A stretch of 64,000 nt of DNA from Heliopora coerulea (taxonomy: Eukaryota > Cnidaria > Anthozoa > Scleralcyonacea > Helioporidae), in assembly GCA_030142905.1 (NCBI GenBank), contig JASJOG010000042.1, forward strand, positions 1,878,501 to 1,942,500. The letters are read 5' to 3'. The notes under the pieces are model-generated. The model was given only the letters and a program-made list of their open reading frames with translations. It had not been told where the DNA came from and ran no database searches. A program made the position numbers and the translations under genes. Each line of letters opens with the position of its first letter. Position 1 is the first letter of the stretch. Shown piece by piece: positions 36,360 through 46,951 of this stretch.

Positions 36360-36445
36360 ACATCGGACCGGATATCGGTCGATATTTTGAAAAAAAAAAT
36401 ATCGGAGATATCGGATCGTGAGGAAAAAATCGCATCGGTTGACCA
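36360..36445. repeat. ATCGGTCGATATTTT-type subterminal repeats
   Basis: Clustered ATCGG/ATCGATAT motifs resemble the ends of the hAT-like element in gene B (53687-55851). Probably a fragment. Confidence 0.35.
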
Positions 36446-36488
36446 CTAGTTCTACATGCAACTATAGAGTTTATGGGAGGGATTACCG

Positions 36489-37467
36489 TCAAGTGGCTGT
36501 ATTCTGGGTGTTTTGTAACTCCAAACTTACGTTACTGTCACAAAAATTAATAGTTTCCTTGAAAGCATTTTTGAACCTGTTGTTGGTTGCCCAGTAGACC
36601 ACCCGATTAATCGCACTGCTCGTGAAAGTCATCACGCCGTTAAACATGTACACCCTGCGTGGTAACGTGGTCTCCCCGCGAAAAGTGTCCATGAAGTCAA
36701 TCACTGAGACTGGGCCCCAGCACGCGGCGAACCCCAGGAACGCGATGAACATTGTGACGGTAGCTTTGCGCTCGCGATTTTTACAACACAATGGACGTGC
36801 GCTCTTCTTGGGTCGTGCCAACCTGTCTACGACTGCAACAAATCTCTTTGAAAATTTTGAAATAAGAGACGATGATGAGATTCATGGGCAAGATTATGAA
36901 GAGAACTTCGATCATGAACGTGTATGACATGTTGGCGTAGAAAGGATAAAGACGGAACGCTTTGCCAGCGTTGAACTCGTAGAAACCCCAGCCGAACAGA
37001 GGTGGAAGAGTGGCAACACTTGGCAACAGCCACAAACTAGCGACCATGATACGAACATTTCTTGGTGAGAAGATCCTCTCGTGAGATCGTGGCTTGACGA
37101 CTGTGACGTATCTGTTCACGGCTACAAGCGCGACACCAACTTGAGACACTATTGAGATGGCAAACATTGAGAAACCATTTAAGTCACAGACAGCCTTGGA
37201 GAATGGCCACTCGCCATATATGATCACGAAAGTGGTCAGTGGGATGCACATAATGGCGACCAGGATGTCGCTAATGGCAAGATTGATGACAAAAATATTG
37301 GCAACGTTGCTTAAAGACGGATTTTTGTAAACCGCAATGCACACGAGTAGATTTCCGAAAAGAGCAAAAAGGTTGATGAAGATGTACAAAACTGCTTCAA
37401 TAAAAATCTCTCCAGGGTTTCTTACTTTTAGTTGCTCAACCAAATAATTGTTTTCAATCACAGCCAT
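36489..37467 (-). pseudogene. Class A (rhodopsin-like) GPCR with one frameshift
   Basis: Intronless, read from ATG 37467 on the minus strand. The first frame (to 36781) holds TM1-TM5: LFALFGNLLV in TM1, NLAISDIL in TM2, a Cys (KAVCDLNG) at the top of TM3, VNRY where DRY is usual, and TM5 ending LIIVSYFKIF. The second frame (36821 to 36489) holds KNRERKATVTMF, TM6 with FAACWGPV (CWxP motif) and TM7 with SAINRVVYWATNNRF. The two frames overlap at 36781-36821 in intracellular loop 3, where a one-base indel is needed to join them. No Cys is seen in extracellular loop 2, NPxxY reads NRVVY, and there is no opsin Lys in TM7. Either a recent pseudogene or a sequencing error in an orphan receptor. Confidence 0.85.
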
Positions 37468-39005
37468 CCTCCGAATCTCACTTGTTTTGACGGTTTCGAT
37501 GACTTTGCTTGAAGCTAAGAGTTCATCCTTTTGAATTACGAGTATATTTTCTGATAGGGTAAGTTTGTACCTTTCATGGATATGATGTCCTTTGCAAACC
37601 GTTCAATCTTTTCAAATTTTTATAAGTTTTCAATTTGCTAATTGCCCTTGATTTCTCCCTAGTTATTTTAAATCACTGCTTGACCATCAACGGCAAAATC
37701 AATTTGCATCGTAAAAAGAATGACTACCTTTGGTGTCTTCACTTTTTCCGGTTATGAAGTCTTTTGCTTGGATGCTCCGAGGCAATGTGGCCAGTTTTGA
37801 TAAATTCTTGTCGATTTGTGGTCTTCTGTTTTTCCACCTGTTCTTCAAAGTTCCACGTTCTGTGTGGAATAAAAGCGTTGGCAAATTTAGAAAGCTTAAT
37901 TTCAGTAATGGGGGTTGCGACATATGTTCGGCGTCTTCCTGATGAATGAGTGTATGCGCAATAAATGCGTTTTTGCTGCATAAAGCAACGCGATTTGATC
38001 TCGTGTGTGCATATATAAATTGAATTAAGTTTGAGTTTTCCGGATTACTCATTGGAATTCAGAATTTCTGATAAAAAATTGTAATGAACCTTAAATCTTC
38101 ATTACTTTCACCTCTCTTTCGAAATCTTAAATGAGTGTATCCATGCTCTTTCTCTTTACGTGCATTACGTATTGACAGAGGGGTTGTTTGACATTTCAAA
38201 CGGGGGGTAACAACACTCAATGGGCGAAAAATTGGGGGATACTAAGATCCTTGAAATGCGACATGCATTCATACATTAACATTATATGAAGATATTGAAT
38301 GGAGTATAATTTGGTTTCGTATAATTTACTACAATTCAGTCTTTTGGTTTCGACGGTTTGCTGTAGTCCATAATTTTTGAAACCAAAAATCGCATTTGGG
38401 AGCAGGGGTGGTGCCAGAGGGAGGTAGAAGGATCGAAAGCCCCCTAGTCAGGAAACCTTAGCCCCACGTTGGGGAAAACATTAACAATATATCGGAGAAT
38501 TACATAGGTAATAACGCATTTATATATTGTACAAACTATGAATGCTTGTTACAGATTTAACCAAAAAGGATAATAGACTCTTCATATCAAATCTAAAACT
38601 GAACTGCTTCTAGTCAGTTGTTGAGATTATTCTTGCAAAAAATAACATGTTTCGACGTTCAAATGAGGAAATTATAAAGAGGACGTGGTCCCAGCCCCTC
38701 TGGTTTAGTCCTCCTGTCGGGAATGTTGGCCCCTGCGTCGGGAAATTCCTGGCACGACCACTTTCTGAGAGGTACAGGAGCGGCATGTTCACTTGATCAC
38801 ATCAGTCATCAGGAACAGCAAGGAGCAGTTGATGATCTGAGCTCAACGAACTTTTGCCTGTCGTCTTGTCCATGCATGCATGACATTGAAGCCCAATATT
38901 CTCAAAGTCGATTGAGAATTTCAGTTATATTCTCCCTGTCGCATTACCAGCACACGAATACATCAATTGAACCTGCTACACAACCTTGTAACCTTCATTC
39001 CTGTA
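37468..39005. other. Non-coding stretch upstream of the GPCR
   Basis: No gene or clear element is seen. The GPCR promoter would lie at the left edge, but no motif is distinct. Confidence 0.4.
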
Positions 39006-39445
39006 CTCTAGGGTCCCGAATAGAAGTCGCCCCCTACTATTAATTTTCAAGAAATTTTCCAACCCCTCCTACTATTAAATTTCAAGGTCTGAGAGTTCAG
39101 TTATATTTTTTCTTGATGCAGAATTTTCATTTTTCTGCACTGTAAAGTTTTTTATTAACCAAAATAAAGAGTTACTTTAAGTAGATTAACAAAATTCACA
39201 CCTATAACTTAAAATAAAATCCGATTTAACATAAAATACGATTTAACAATTTTTCTTATTTCTTCTTTTCTTTTGTCATTTTGTTGTTCCCTATAACTAG
39301 TCATTTGTTTATGAAAGCATTATAACTAAAATCAGTGTTCTATTTTTGATGGCCCGAAAATTCTAGCCTCCCCTACTATAAACTCCCCCTCCTGTTAAGT
39401 TTTAGGGATTTATCCAACCCCTCCCTTCTATTCGGGGGCCTAGAG
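39006..39445. mobile_element. 440-bp MITE with TA target
   Basis: Ends CTCTAGGGTCCCGAATAGAAG and (complement) CTCTAGGCCCCCGAATAGAAG are flanked by TA at 39004-39005 and 39446-39447. The inside is palindrome-prone (CCCCTACTATTAA types on both arms). No coding. Tc1/mariner-superfamily mobilisation is inferred from the TA target. Confidence 0.75.
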
Positions 39446-40859
39446 TAATGAATTTCGCCACTTCGGTTGCTGAATGGTTAAAAATCGACTTATCGGTCGA
39501 CTAGAGGTTACGAGTTTGGTCCCCGTTTGATGCATGCCTGATCATTTTCGTGAGTAAATCAGCCATTTGAGTGGAATTTATAAACACATTTTCGTCCAAA
39601 GGGAGTAAACTCAGCCATTTCCCTCACTCCCTCCTGATCTCCTTCCTTTTTCCACCGAAACGTCACTCTTTCCCAGCCTCCCGCCTTCAAATTTTTTCGG
39701 CCCTCACTGTATTACCACCATTATTTAAACGAGCAAGTTTTCTTTGACCAGTTTTTCTCTGACATGCTTAGTTTGCTCGTGTGTATGAAAAAATTTTACA
39801 AGATTTACTTTACATGTCACCCAAAACAAAATTTGGAATAACTGCCTTATGAGCAAGGCGCCTTGTCAAGGAAAACTTGGTCGTTTTTACGGCGCAGGTG
39901 AACCTTTTCCTACTTTATAGTCCAACACTAACAGATTTGAATGCCTTCCCGCGAGTACAACTTCCTACGTCACACTGTAGTTACGTCATTAAAATTGGTC
40001 GCGTAGACAGCAGAGCTTGGAACATTTGACAAGTAGAAATGAAAAGCAGGACAACCAGTACGCTCTTATAAGATTATAAAAATGTGATTTAAATTTTCGC
40101 TTCTGTTCCACTTTAACCCATTATGGGGACAAGGGCTTACTTCAGTGTTTTACTCTGCATGGCTAACGCCAGCGGACTTTACTCGTCACATGGATGCATG
40201 ATCCCTGAACGTTATATTATATTTTTATTTTAGAGTTATGTCATATTCTGCTGACTTCTGCTGACTCGAATTCTTTTCTGCTGGAATGGCTTTCTGCTGG
40301 TTGGATTTATGTCCCACGAGTTCAGATTGTGTCCTGTGGTTTCAAATTATGTTCTGTTAGTACGACTGCTGTTTTGCAGGATCACATTATCTTCTACAAG
40401 CTCGAATTTCGTTTGACAGTTTTGTATTTTATATATCTTCCCGAACTATGATGGGCTAGTTTCAAATTTAATGCTGTTTGTGTTTCGTCTTTAATCCTGC
40501 GGCAGCTCAACTTTGAAAGCACAAGTCGTTAACTCTATATTGACCCACATAACGCTCCATACGACCACTGATTGATATCGATATTGCTGAGCTCAGTTAT
40601 TATCAAAGACCAAACAAATGTTGTATAATACTATCCGGGACGATCCGTTTCAATGAACGAATTGATTCTAGGATAATCCCTTGACACTTAAAAACCAAAC
40701 GAGTATTTGACATTAAAGAAAATTTTTTGGGCAAAGCAATGAATTAAAAAACTGCATACTTGCTGCTGATAATTTTAGGCGAATACCTCTTAACCTCCTG
40801 GTTCCATCTGCAATAATAACCAACAGTGTAAACAAAGGAAACACTGTGTGTACAAAATA
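39446..40859. other. Non-coding stretch with short repeats
   Basis: Contains the second copy of the 85-bp dispersed repeat (40125-40210) and a degenerate tandem of about 25 bp units near 40245-40400 (TTCTGCTG / GACTCGAATT / TTTCAAATT variants). No gene is seen. Confidence 0.45.
40125..40210 (+). repeat. Dispersed 85-bp repeat, copy 2
   Basis: Matches 1651-1735. Confidence 0.7.
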
Positions 40860-40968
40860 TGTTTTCCAAAAAGACTCATAAATCTTAATACGCACGCTCT
40901 CAAGCTGTTCTCTTAGAAAAACTTTATGATTCCCTGACGGCAATCGAACCCGTAACCTTCTGATCGCC
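40860..40968 (-). mobile_element. tRNA-derived SINE, copy 2 (partial)
   Basis: Minus strand: the B-box part GGTTACGGGTTCGATTGCC, then TCAGGGA and the body TTTTTCTAAGAGAACAGCTT and GAGAGCG shared with the other copies. The A-box half is missing. Confidence 0.65.
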
Positions 40969-41066
40969 TAAAAATAGACGACATATCGAGACTAGCAGAC
41001 TGGCAGTACATATGTCTACCATCTATACGAACCAGCACACAAATTTAACCTTCGCTCACCATCTGA

Positions 41067-41210
41067 GTCTCTGTAGCTCAATGGTTAGAGCGTCTCACGG
41101 GCGATGAAAAGGTTCCGGGTTCGATTCCCCTTAGGGACTTAGAAGGTTTTTCTGAGAGAAATGCTTGAGAGCGTTTGTACTAAGAACATAGTTACCAAGT
41201 TACCACAAAC
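41067..41210 (+). mobile_element. tRNA-derived SINE, copy 3
   Basis: tRNA-like head 41067-41138: acceptor GTCTCTG against TTAGGGAC, D arm TAGCTCAATGGTTAGAGC (A box), B box GGGTTCGATTCCC. The anticodon arm is broken. It is followed by the family body TTTTTCTGAGAGAAATGCTT and GAGAGCG. Confidence 0.75.
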
Positions 41211-41324
41211 ACATCATTGATTAACATAAAAATAGACGATATATCGAGACTAGCAGACTGGCAGTACATATGTCTACCATCTATACGAACCAGCACACAA
41301 ATTTAACCTTCACTCACCATCTGA

Positions 41325-41460
41325 GTCTTTGTAGCTGAATGGTTAGAGCGTCTCACGGGCGATGAAAAGGTTCCGGGTTCGATTCCCCTCAGGGACTTAG
41401 AAAGTTTTTCTGAGAGAACAGCTTGAGACCGTGTGTATTAAGAACATAATTACCAAGCTA
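41325..41460 (+). mobile_element. tRNA-derived SINE, copy 4
   Basis: Duplicate of copy 3 within the second 258-bp unit. Its acceptor ends GTCTTTG and CAGGGAC pair over 7 bp including wobbles. The body reads TTTTTCTGAGAGAACAGCTT. Confidence 0.75.
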
Positions 41461-41486
41461 CCACAAACACATTATTGACCTATAGA

Positions 41487-42242
41487 TCGCCCGCAATTCT
41501 GCTAAAAACCCAGATCAGTGGTCATTGACATTAGCAGATGGACTCATAAATTCGAATTCTTGGGACTCTTCTTGCAATTGAAACGCAGTGAGCGTAGTTG
41601 TTTCTTGGCAACACATCACAAAATAAAACAAAGAACAAAACAAAAAACAATGTGCACGATAAGCGGTTAAAAAAAATGTTCTTTGTATATCCGATTTATT
41701 TCTATCGCATTTTTCACCCAGTACAAAAATAGAAATAGTTTGAAACCCTTGCATCGTAATGTGATTTCTGCTGCGTCGTTAACTTATAAACTTGTCCAAA
41801 AGTCAAAAACACCATTGCACTTGCTATCCGTGAATCAAGGACGTTTGTTGTTTGAACAAGGAACCGAACAAGAATTTAGCTTCATTGCAGTGTTGACGGT
41901 TTGTTTGGTATGTTCCTTCTTTGAGTTTGTTCCTACTTTAAATAGTCTATGTACCAAGATATTTCATACAATTTCCAGTTAATGGTTCCTTAAACATTCT
42001 TATCGAGCGGAAATAATGTTCGTTTTACGAAACGACAGGTTTACCGGCACTTTTAGAGCAACACAATGTTCTATGTAGATCGACTATAGCCTTATTTACA
42101 GAAGCTCCTAGTATTGTTGGACAATCCTCCGATCTGGTTGTACGAAGACCAGATCAGCACTGGAGAAGTTACGTGAGCGCTATTCATGCTTCCAAGAGAA
42201 ACACAATGAGATCGAAGTAATAGTGTGATGTTATGAACCTTT
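41487..42242. other. Non-coding stretch
   Basis: No gene or element is recognised. Confidence 0.4.
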
Positions 42243-42515
42243 TTAATGGTACCTTATGAATTAGTCTTTAGTGGACATATTACTTGGTCACTGTAGCCTT
42301 GTTGCTGAAGAGGAAAATTCAAGACGTTTCCTCTGATAGAAAGTAAATGGTTGCGAAACACATTTTATCATCTTTGGTGGTCTACATGTTGAAAGAGTTA
42401 ATGGTACCTTATGGGATAATCTTAAGTGCACATATCACTTGGTCACTTCAGGCTTGTTGTTGAAAAAGAATAAAAAGCAAAGTGTTATGAAACCCATTTT
42501 CTCATCTCCGCGTGT
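42243..42515 (+). repeat. 155-bp tandem duplication
   Basis: TTAATGGTACCTTATG begins units at about 42243 and 42398; both contain ACTTGGTCACT and GCTTGTTG(C/T)TGAA. Confidence 0.75.
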
Positions 42516-44246
42516 AATTTGTACTACGTAAGTTGTCATGAACTGAATAGTAATTTATTAAATGCCACAGTAATCTATTCAAAAAAAAACACCTAAGCTA
42601 TATCTAGGCAACCTTATAAGTTAAAATGAAAATTGTTCAGATTGTTTGAGCTTTGTCGGGGTTAAGATTTACAAACTTATTTTATTTTGCTATAATCAAG
42701 AATTCTTATCGTAGCACAACTGTTAACCCTCTTGAAGATGTTATGAACAATGTTATCAGTGTAGTTCTAAACTGTTTTTATTTACGTCATCGAATTTTTG
42801 AGCTTAAGGTACAAAGTTATTGTTGTTAAATCCTTACTCCAGGTTTGTATAAGTCCATCCTACCTATGAATTACTTTACTGAATTTCTGGTATAACATAA
42901 TTATTCAATTCACACCAAAATTAAGCTCTGGACTTGGTATGAAACTGTAAAATGACATAACCATGAGGAAAACAGTTACTTTCCTGTCGTACTATGTCAG
43001 TTTGGTACAGAATCATATTCATCTTGTATCGAAATATCTTTTTGAAACGATCTTGCTGAAAACATCACATTCCAAACAACGCCTTCACCTGGTGGATGAA
43101 AACACTTGGTCTAAACGCATCTCATTGGTCAACTTCCAGTCACACCATTGTCAAACAGTGTCAAATAAAACAGCCCACCAAGAAGGATAAAACAGAAAGA
43201 GCAAGGAAAAGTTTCACAGTAGACAGAAGGACAAGATCAACTTGCAAGAAGAGAACAAAGAGTCATAAGAACTTCTTGTGAGAACTGACCACCTTTTGAG
43301 CTTTCGTTAGATATAATTATCCTGCATCGATTTATGACCAAAAAATAAAGTCCTGTTCCTCGCGAATAACGTGTCTGTGCCGAGCTAAATCACCTTCTTC
43401 ATCACAAAAGGAAGTAAGTTAATGTGTCAACTAGAAACATTTCATATGATGTCATTAATGAATAAGTTCTATTTTTCGCGCTTGCTGCATATGTGGTTGA
43501 ATGACATCACCGAAGCTTCCAAAAGCTCGTACCAGGAAAGACTTTATTCGCCTACAAAAGGTGAAGAATCGTATCGCCTCTATAGTACGCGGCCCTGCAG
43601 ATATAAATTTTAGTTCCTCCTAGAAATATATCTATTCGTCGAAATTAACGCCTTTTACGAAAGGTTATGTTAATTTTGTTATCATGTATAAAATTAAGAA
43701 GCTGTCAACTAAGGCTCTAGGTTCGATAAGCAGGTAGAAATATTAATCTTAACCCGTCTTATCAGTATAAGTTGGTATGCCGTGTTTACTGCTTGCTCCT
43801 AATCAGGAGATTTCCAACAGGCGATTACATCAGTTTCTCATTATTATCTTAATTATCTTAATCGAAACTATTTATGTTTGCATTTTTCATTATTAGTTTC
43901 CCGGTATAGTTCCTCGTACTTCGTTATTTATCTGAACGCTCCCAGGCAGACATGTTGTGATCTCTCTTGGGATCTGTAAGCTATTCATCATCTTGGATCG
44001 TTCGCTCCCCAAAATTCAGACACCAATTGATCAGTTCTTCAGTTTGCCTTCCGAGAACCATGAACGTTTGTTGCTTAAGCTCTCAATTCTAATTTTATAC
44101 TATTACAGGCAAAATTCTCTTGAGCGTACACCCCGGTTACTAAAGCGTTCTTGTTATCAGCTTTCATACCTATTTTCGTCTCAAAAAAAACGACGTATAA
44201 ACCTATCGAAGTCCTCGCAGATCGTAATTATATTATTTGAAACTAA
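42516..44246. other. Non-coding stretch
   Basis: Short open frames (for example 42963-43190 and 43957-44259) have no recognisable content. Nothing else is seen. Confidence 0.4.
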
Positions 44247-44453
44247 GAGGCGCAACTAGGACCTTCGAAGGGCAGGGGTCGGATGGTAGTATCAAAGCAT
44301 CGTTAAAGCGATTTGGATTATTTTCAAGTGAAGTAGATCAACGTGGGGTAGAGAAATGAGGGCAAAAAGTTGTCACTAAGAGGGTATATATAAGATTTCC
44401 CTCAAAAAGGGCTGGGGTCGTGACCCCAAACTCCCACCTTTAGCTGCGCCTCT
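44247..44453. mobile_element. hAT-type MITE, 207 bp
   Basis: Ends GAGGCGCAACTA and (complement) AGAGGCGCAGCTA are flanked by 8-bp repeats GAAACTAA (44239-44246) and GAAACTGA (44454-44461), differing at one base. The 8-bp target and the AGAGGCGC ends fit hAT. No coding. Confidence 0.75.
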
Positions 44454-44478
44454 GAAACTGATGTTAAATTAAGGGTTT

Positions 44479-45295
44479 GTGCGGGATCTTTATTGGAATC
44501 ATTCAACAATATACAATAACTAAGGTTTACGGATGTTCAGTAAATGTTCAGCTTTAGCAAGAAGTTCTTCTGACTCTGGGTTCTCTTCTTGGTGTCTATT
44601 TCAGATTCGTTTTCTCTGCTCGTCTGCTCTGCTCTATCTTGTCTGCTCTCTGCTCGTTGGGAAAGGAGCGTCTCTTTTTATGCTTTTGGTGAGCAATTTT
44701 AGTTGCTCTGCTAGGTGAAGGTTTTGTTTGGAATGACATAGTTAGCAAGAACGTTTGAAAAAGATTTTTAAATACTAAATGAATATAGGACTTTGTAAAA
44801 TCGACATAGCAAAATCAGAATGTAACAATCTTCATCGTGGTTATATTTTTTCACAGTTTCATATTGTATTTAAAGCTCAAATCTAGTATGAACAGTAATT
44901 ACACCATACACGGAATTCAGTAAAGTATCTAATTAATATAGGCTGGACTAATAGAAACCAGAGCAAGGATTTAACAACACCAACTAGTGCCTCGACCTTA
45001 AATTCGCTAACGTAAACAAAAACCTTTTAAGCTATATCGGTAACATTGTTCATGACATTTTCAAGAGGAGCAGTCATGGTGCTGTGATTACAAAAATATG
45101 ATAATGACTTTACATATCGAAAACCACACAAAGCTCAAACGTTACAACTTTCATGATACGATCGTCTAGCTATAGCTTAGGAACTGTTTTCACAATAGAC
45201 AAAGTTGGCATTTGATGATTTCGAGTGCAGTTCACGACAACACAAGTTACAGACTACCAATGCAGACGAGATGTGTTTCATAACACTGCTATCCA
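44479..45295 (-). repeat. LTR-like element, relative of the gene B intron element
   Basis: Shares GGGATCTTTATTGG (complement holds AATAAA), GGAGC(G/A)TCTCTTTTTATGC and TGTTTCATAACA with 50948-51865. Read on the minus strand it looks like an LTR: a TATA-like GCATAAAAAGAGA, then a polyadenylation signal. It ends against a Penelope fragment at about 45295. Confidence 0.55.
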
Positions 45296-45514
45296 AAAAG
45301 CTTTCAATGTTTCCCGTTTCGACACTCTAGAACCACCTTCGGAGCAAATTTCTACGGAAAAGGTTACCTTAATCCTTACATTTCATCCTTTCAACTACAA
45401 AATTAGAAACATCATCATTCGCAATTTTGGCATCTTAAAAAGTTATTCCGATACCTCGTCTATTTTCACCGATCATCCACTGATTTCCTTTCGGCACAAC
45501 AAAAGCATTCGTGA

Positions 45515-45752
45515 CATGTTTGTAGAAATTGATCATCCAGGTTAGTGTAGTCTTGAGAAAGACTGTTGGAGGAAGTGACTGACGTTCCGACAACCTTAGC
45601 GGCGGTCATCTTCAGAGTCAAAAGATGACCGCTGCTAAGGCTGTCGAAACGTCAGTCACTTCCACCAACAGTCTTTCTCAAGACTACACTAACCTGGACG
45701 ATCAATCTCCACAAACATGTCACGATTCTCCCACGTTCAAACTATTTACTTT
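45515..45752. mobile_element. 238-bp foldback insertion with 14-bp target duplication
   Basis: AAAAGCATTCGTGA stands at 45501-45514 and 45753-45766; removing the insert and one copy restores the Penelope frame (SIRD-CLVHS). Inside, arms of about 100 bp (45515-45615 and 45627-45727) are inverted repeats, with CTTGAGAAAGACTGTTGG and CTACACTAACCTGG as landmarks. GTCGAAACGTC near 45648 recalls a hammerhead end. Confidence 0.8.
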
Positions 45753-45814
45753 AAAAGCATTCGTGATTGTCTGGTACACAGCGCCCTTAAACAAAATTCA
45801 TCATTACCAGCCGG

Positions 45815-46951
45815 TGTCACAGGAAATATGTCCCCCCCCAAAAAATTTGTCCCCCTCAGGGCCAAATATCCTAGGAAATATGTTCCCCCCTTCGGAAATT
45901 TGTCCCCCCTTTGAAACAAGTAATTCAAGACTTTTTAAAAGTAAAATATATATTGGGTGCAACTCTGCATGTTGCTCTGCATTCGGTATTGGGTGCAACT
46001 CTGCATGTTGTTTTCCAAGTTTACCGTCTACTCGTTGACAGACATCGCAGCTAGATACGTATTCCTTTACATCCTTCATCATACCATGCCAATAAAATCG
46101 CTATGAAATTTTTCCAAACGTTTTATCGCGCTTGAAGTGCCCTCCGCCAATCTCAGCCTCGTGACACTCCCGAATGATGGATGTACTTTCCTCCAGTCGC
46201 ACCACTCTCCTTTCTCGTAACCCAAGGCCGTCGGACTTCTTGTCAACGAAGTAGAGTACTCCATCTTTCGTGATGAACTTTTTATGCAAGCCATCATCTG
46301 CGTTTCTTGATTGTACCATACGCCTGATCGATCTTTTCTGCTCTTTTGACGATTGAGCGGGGTACTCCCCTCTGGTGACATAGTTATAAATGATCTCGTG
46401 TATTGAGAGTTATCCATGTTACTCTTCTGTAAATATTTGCAACAATGACAAAAAGTTTTGCAGCTTGGCTTTATATAGAGAAGCTGGCTTGTCATCCCAC
46501 CTTTGTGACTCATCGAAATTACGTCAAGCCATTGTGCTTTTGGCAGCTTTTTGTTGTGTGCATCATTAGCTATGGTTAGGAATTTTATAATATGCATGGC
46601 TGCGGATAGCTTTCGGATGAGTCATCGATTATTGAAAAAGTTTATAAAAAGCCGCGATAACTTCTACCCCTCGAGCCAACATGTTTTTAAAACAGCAAAA
46701 ACTTTTTTTAAATTTTATTTCCGCATAATGTATGAAGTAGATGAACGATCTTGAAGCTCGATACTCAGAAAATGAAATTGAATGAATGAGCAGCATACAT
46801 TCAATTACATGTTCTAAACACCTTTAGCAACAACAAGAAGCTTCACAAGCTTACCTACTGGAATGGTTTGATGATCTCTGGGTATACGAATTAGGGGGGA
46901 CAAATTTCCGAAGAGCGGGCCAAATTATAGGGTGACAAATTTCCTGTGACA
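45815..46951. mobile_element. Ginger1-type DNA transposon, internally deleted
   Basis: The element begins TGTCACAGGAAAT and ends with its inverted complement ATTTCCTGTGACA; the inverted repeats continue imperfectly for 60-100 bp. It is flanked by CCGG at 45811-45814 and 46952-46955. Removing it restores the host Penelope frame (SSLPAG-TSSCGQ). TGTnR ends, a CCGG target and a gypsy-like integrase fragment inside (45950-46320, minus strand) are the reported hallmarks of Ginger1. Confidence 0.85.
45950..46320 (-). pseudogene. Integrase zinc-binding (H2C2) fragment inside the Ginger1-like element
   Basis: Minus strand: KDGVLYFVDKKSDGLGLRE, then IIRECHEAEIGGGHF (the two His), one in-frame TAG near 46100, then RFYWHG, MMKDVKEYV and SCDVCQR (the two Cys). 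This is the HHCC finger that precedes a retroviral/gypsy-type integrase core. The DDE core is missing. Confidence 0.8.

Larger units (their letters stand above)
40971..41486 (+). repeat. 258-bp tandem duplication containing SINEs
   Basis: AAAATAGACGA(C/T)ATATCGAG starts at 40971 and again at 41229; the units run to about 41228 and 41486 with a handful of differences. Each carries one plus-strand SINE. Confidence 0.9.

Noticed and set aside
45225..45545. Independent 106-codon gene starting at 45225
   Set aside because: The second half is the Penelope reverse transcriptase tail, and the first part comes from the LTR-like repeat next to it.
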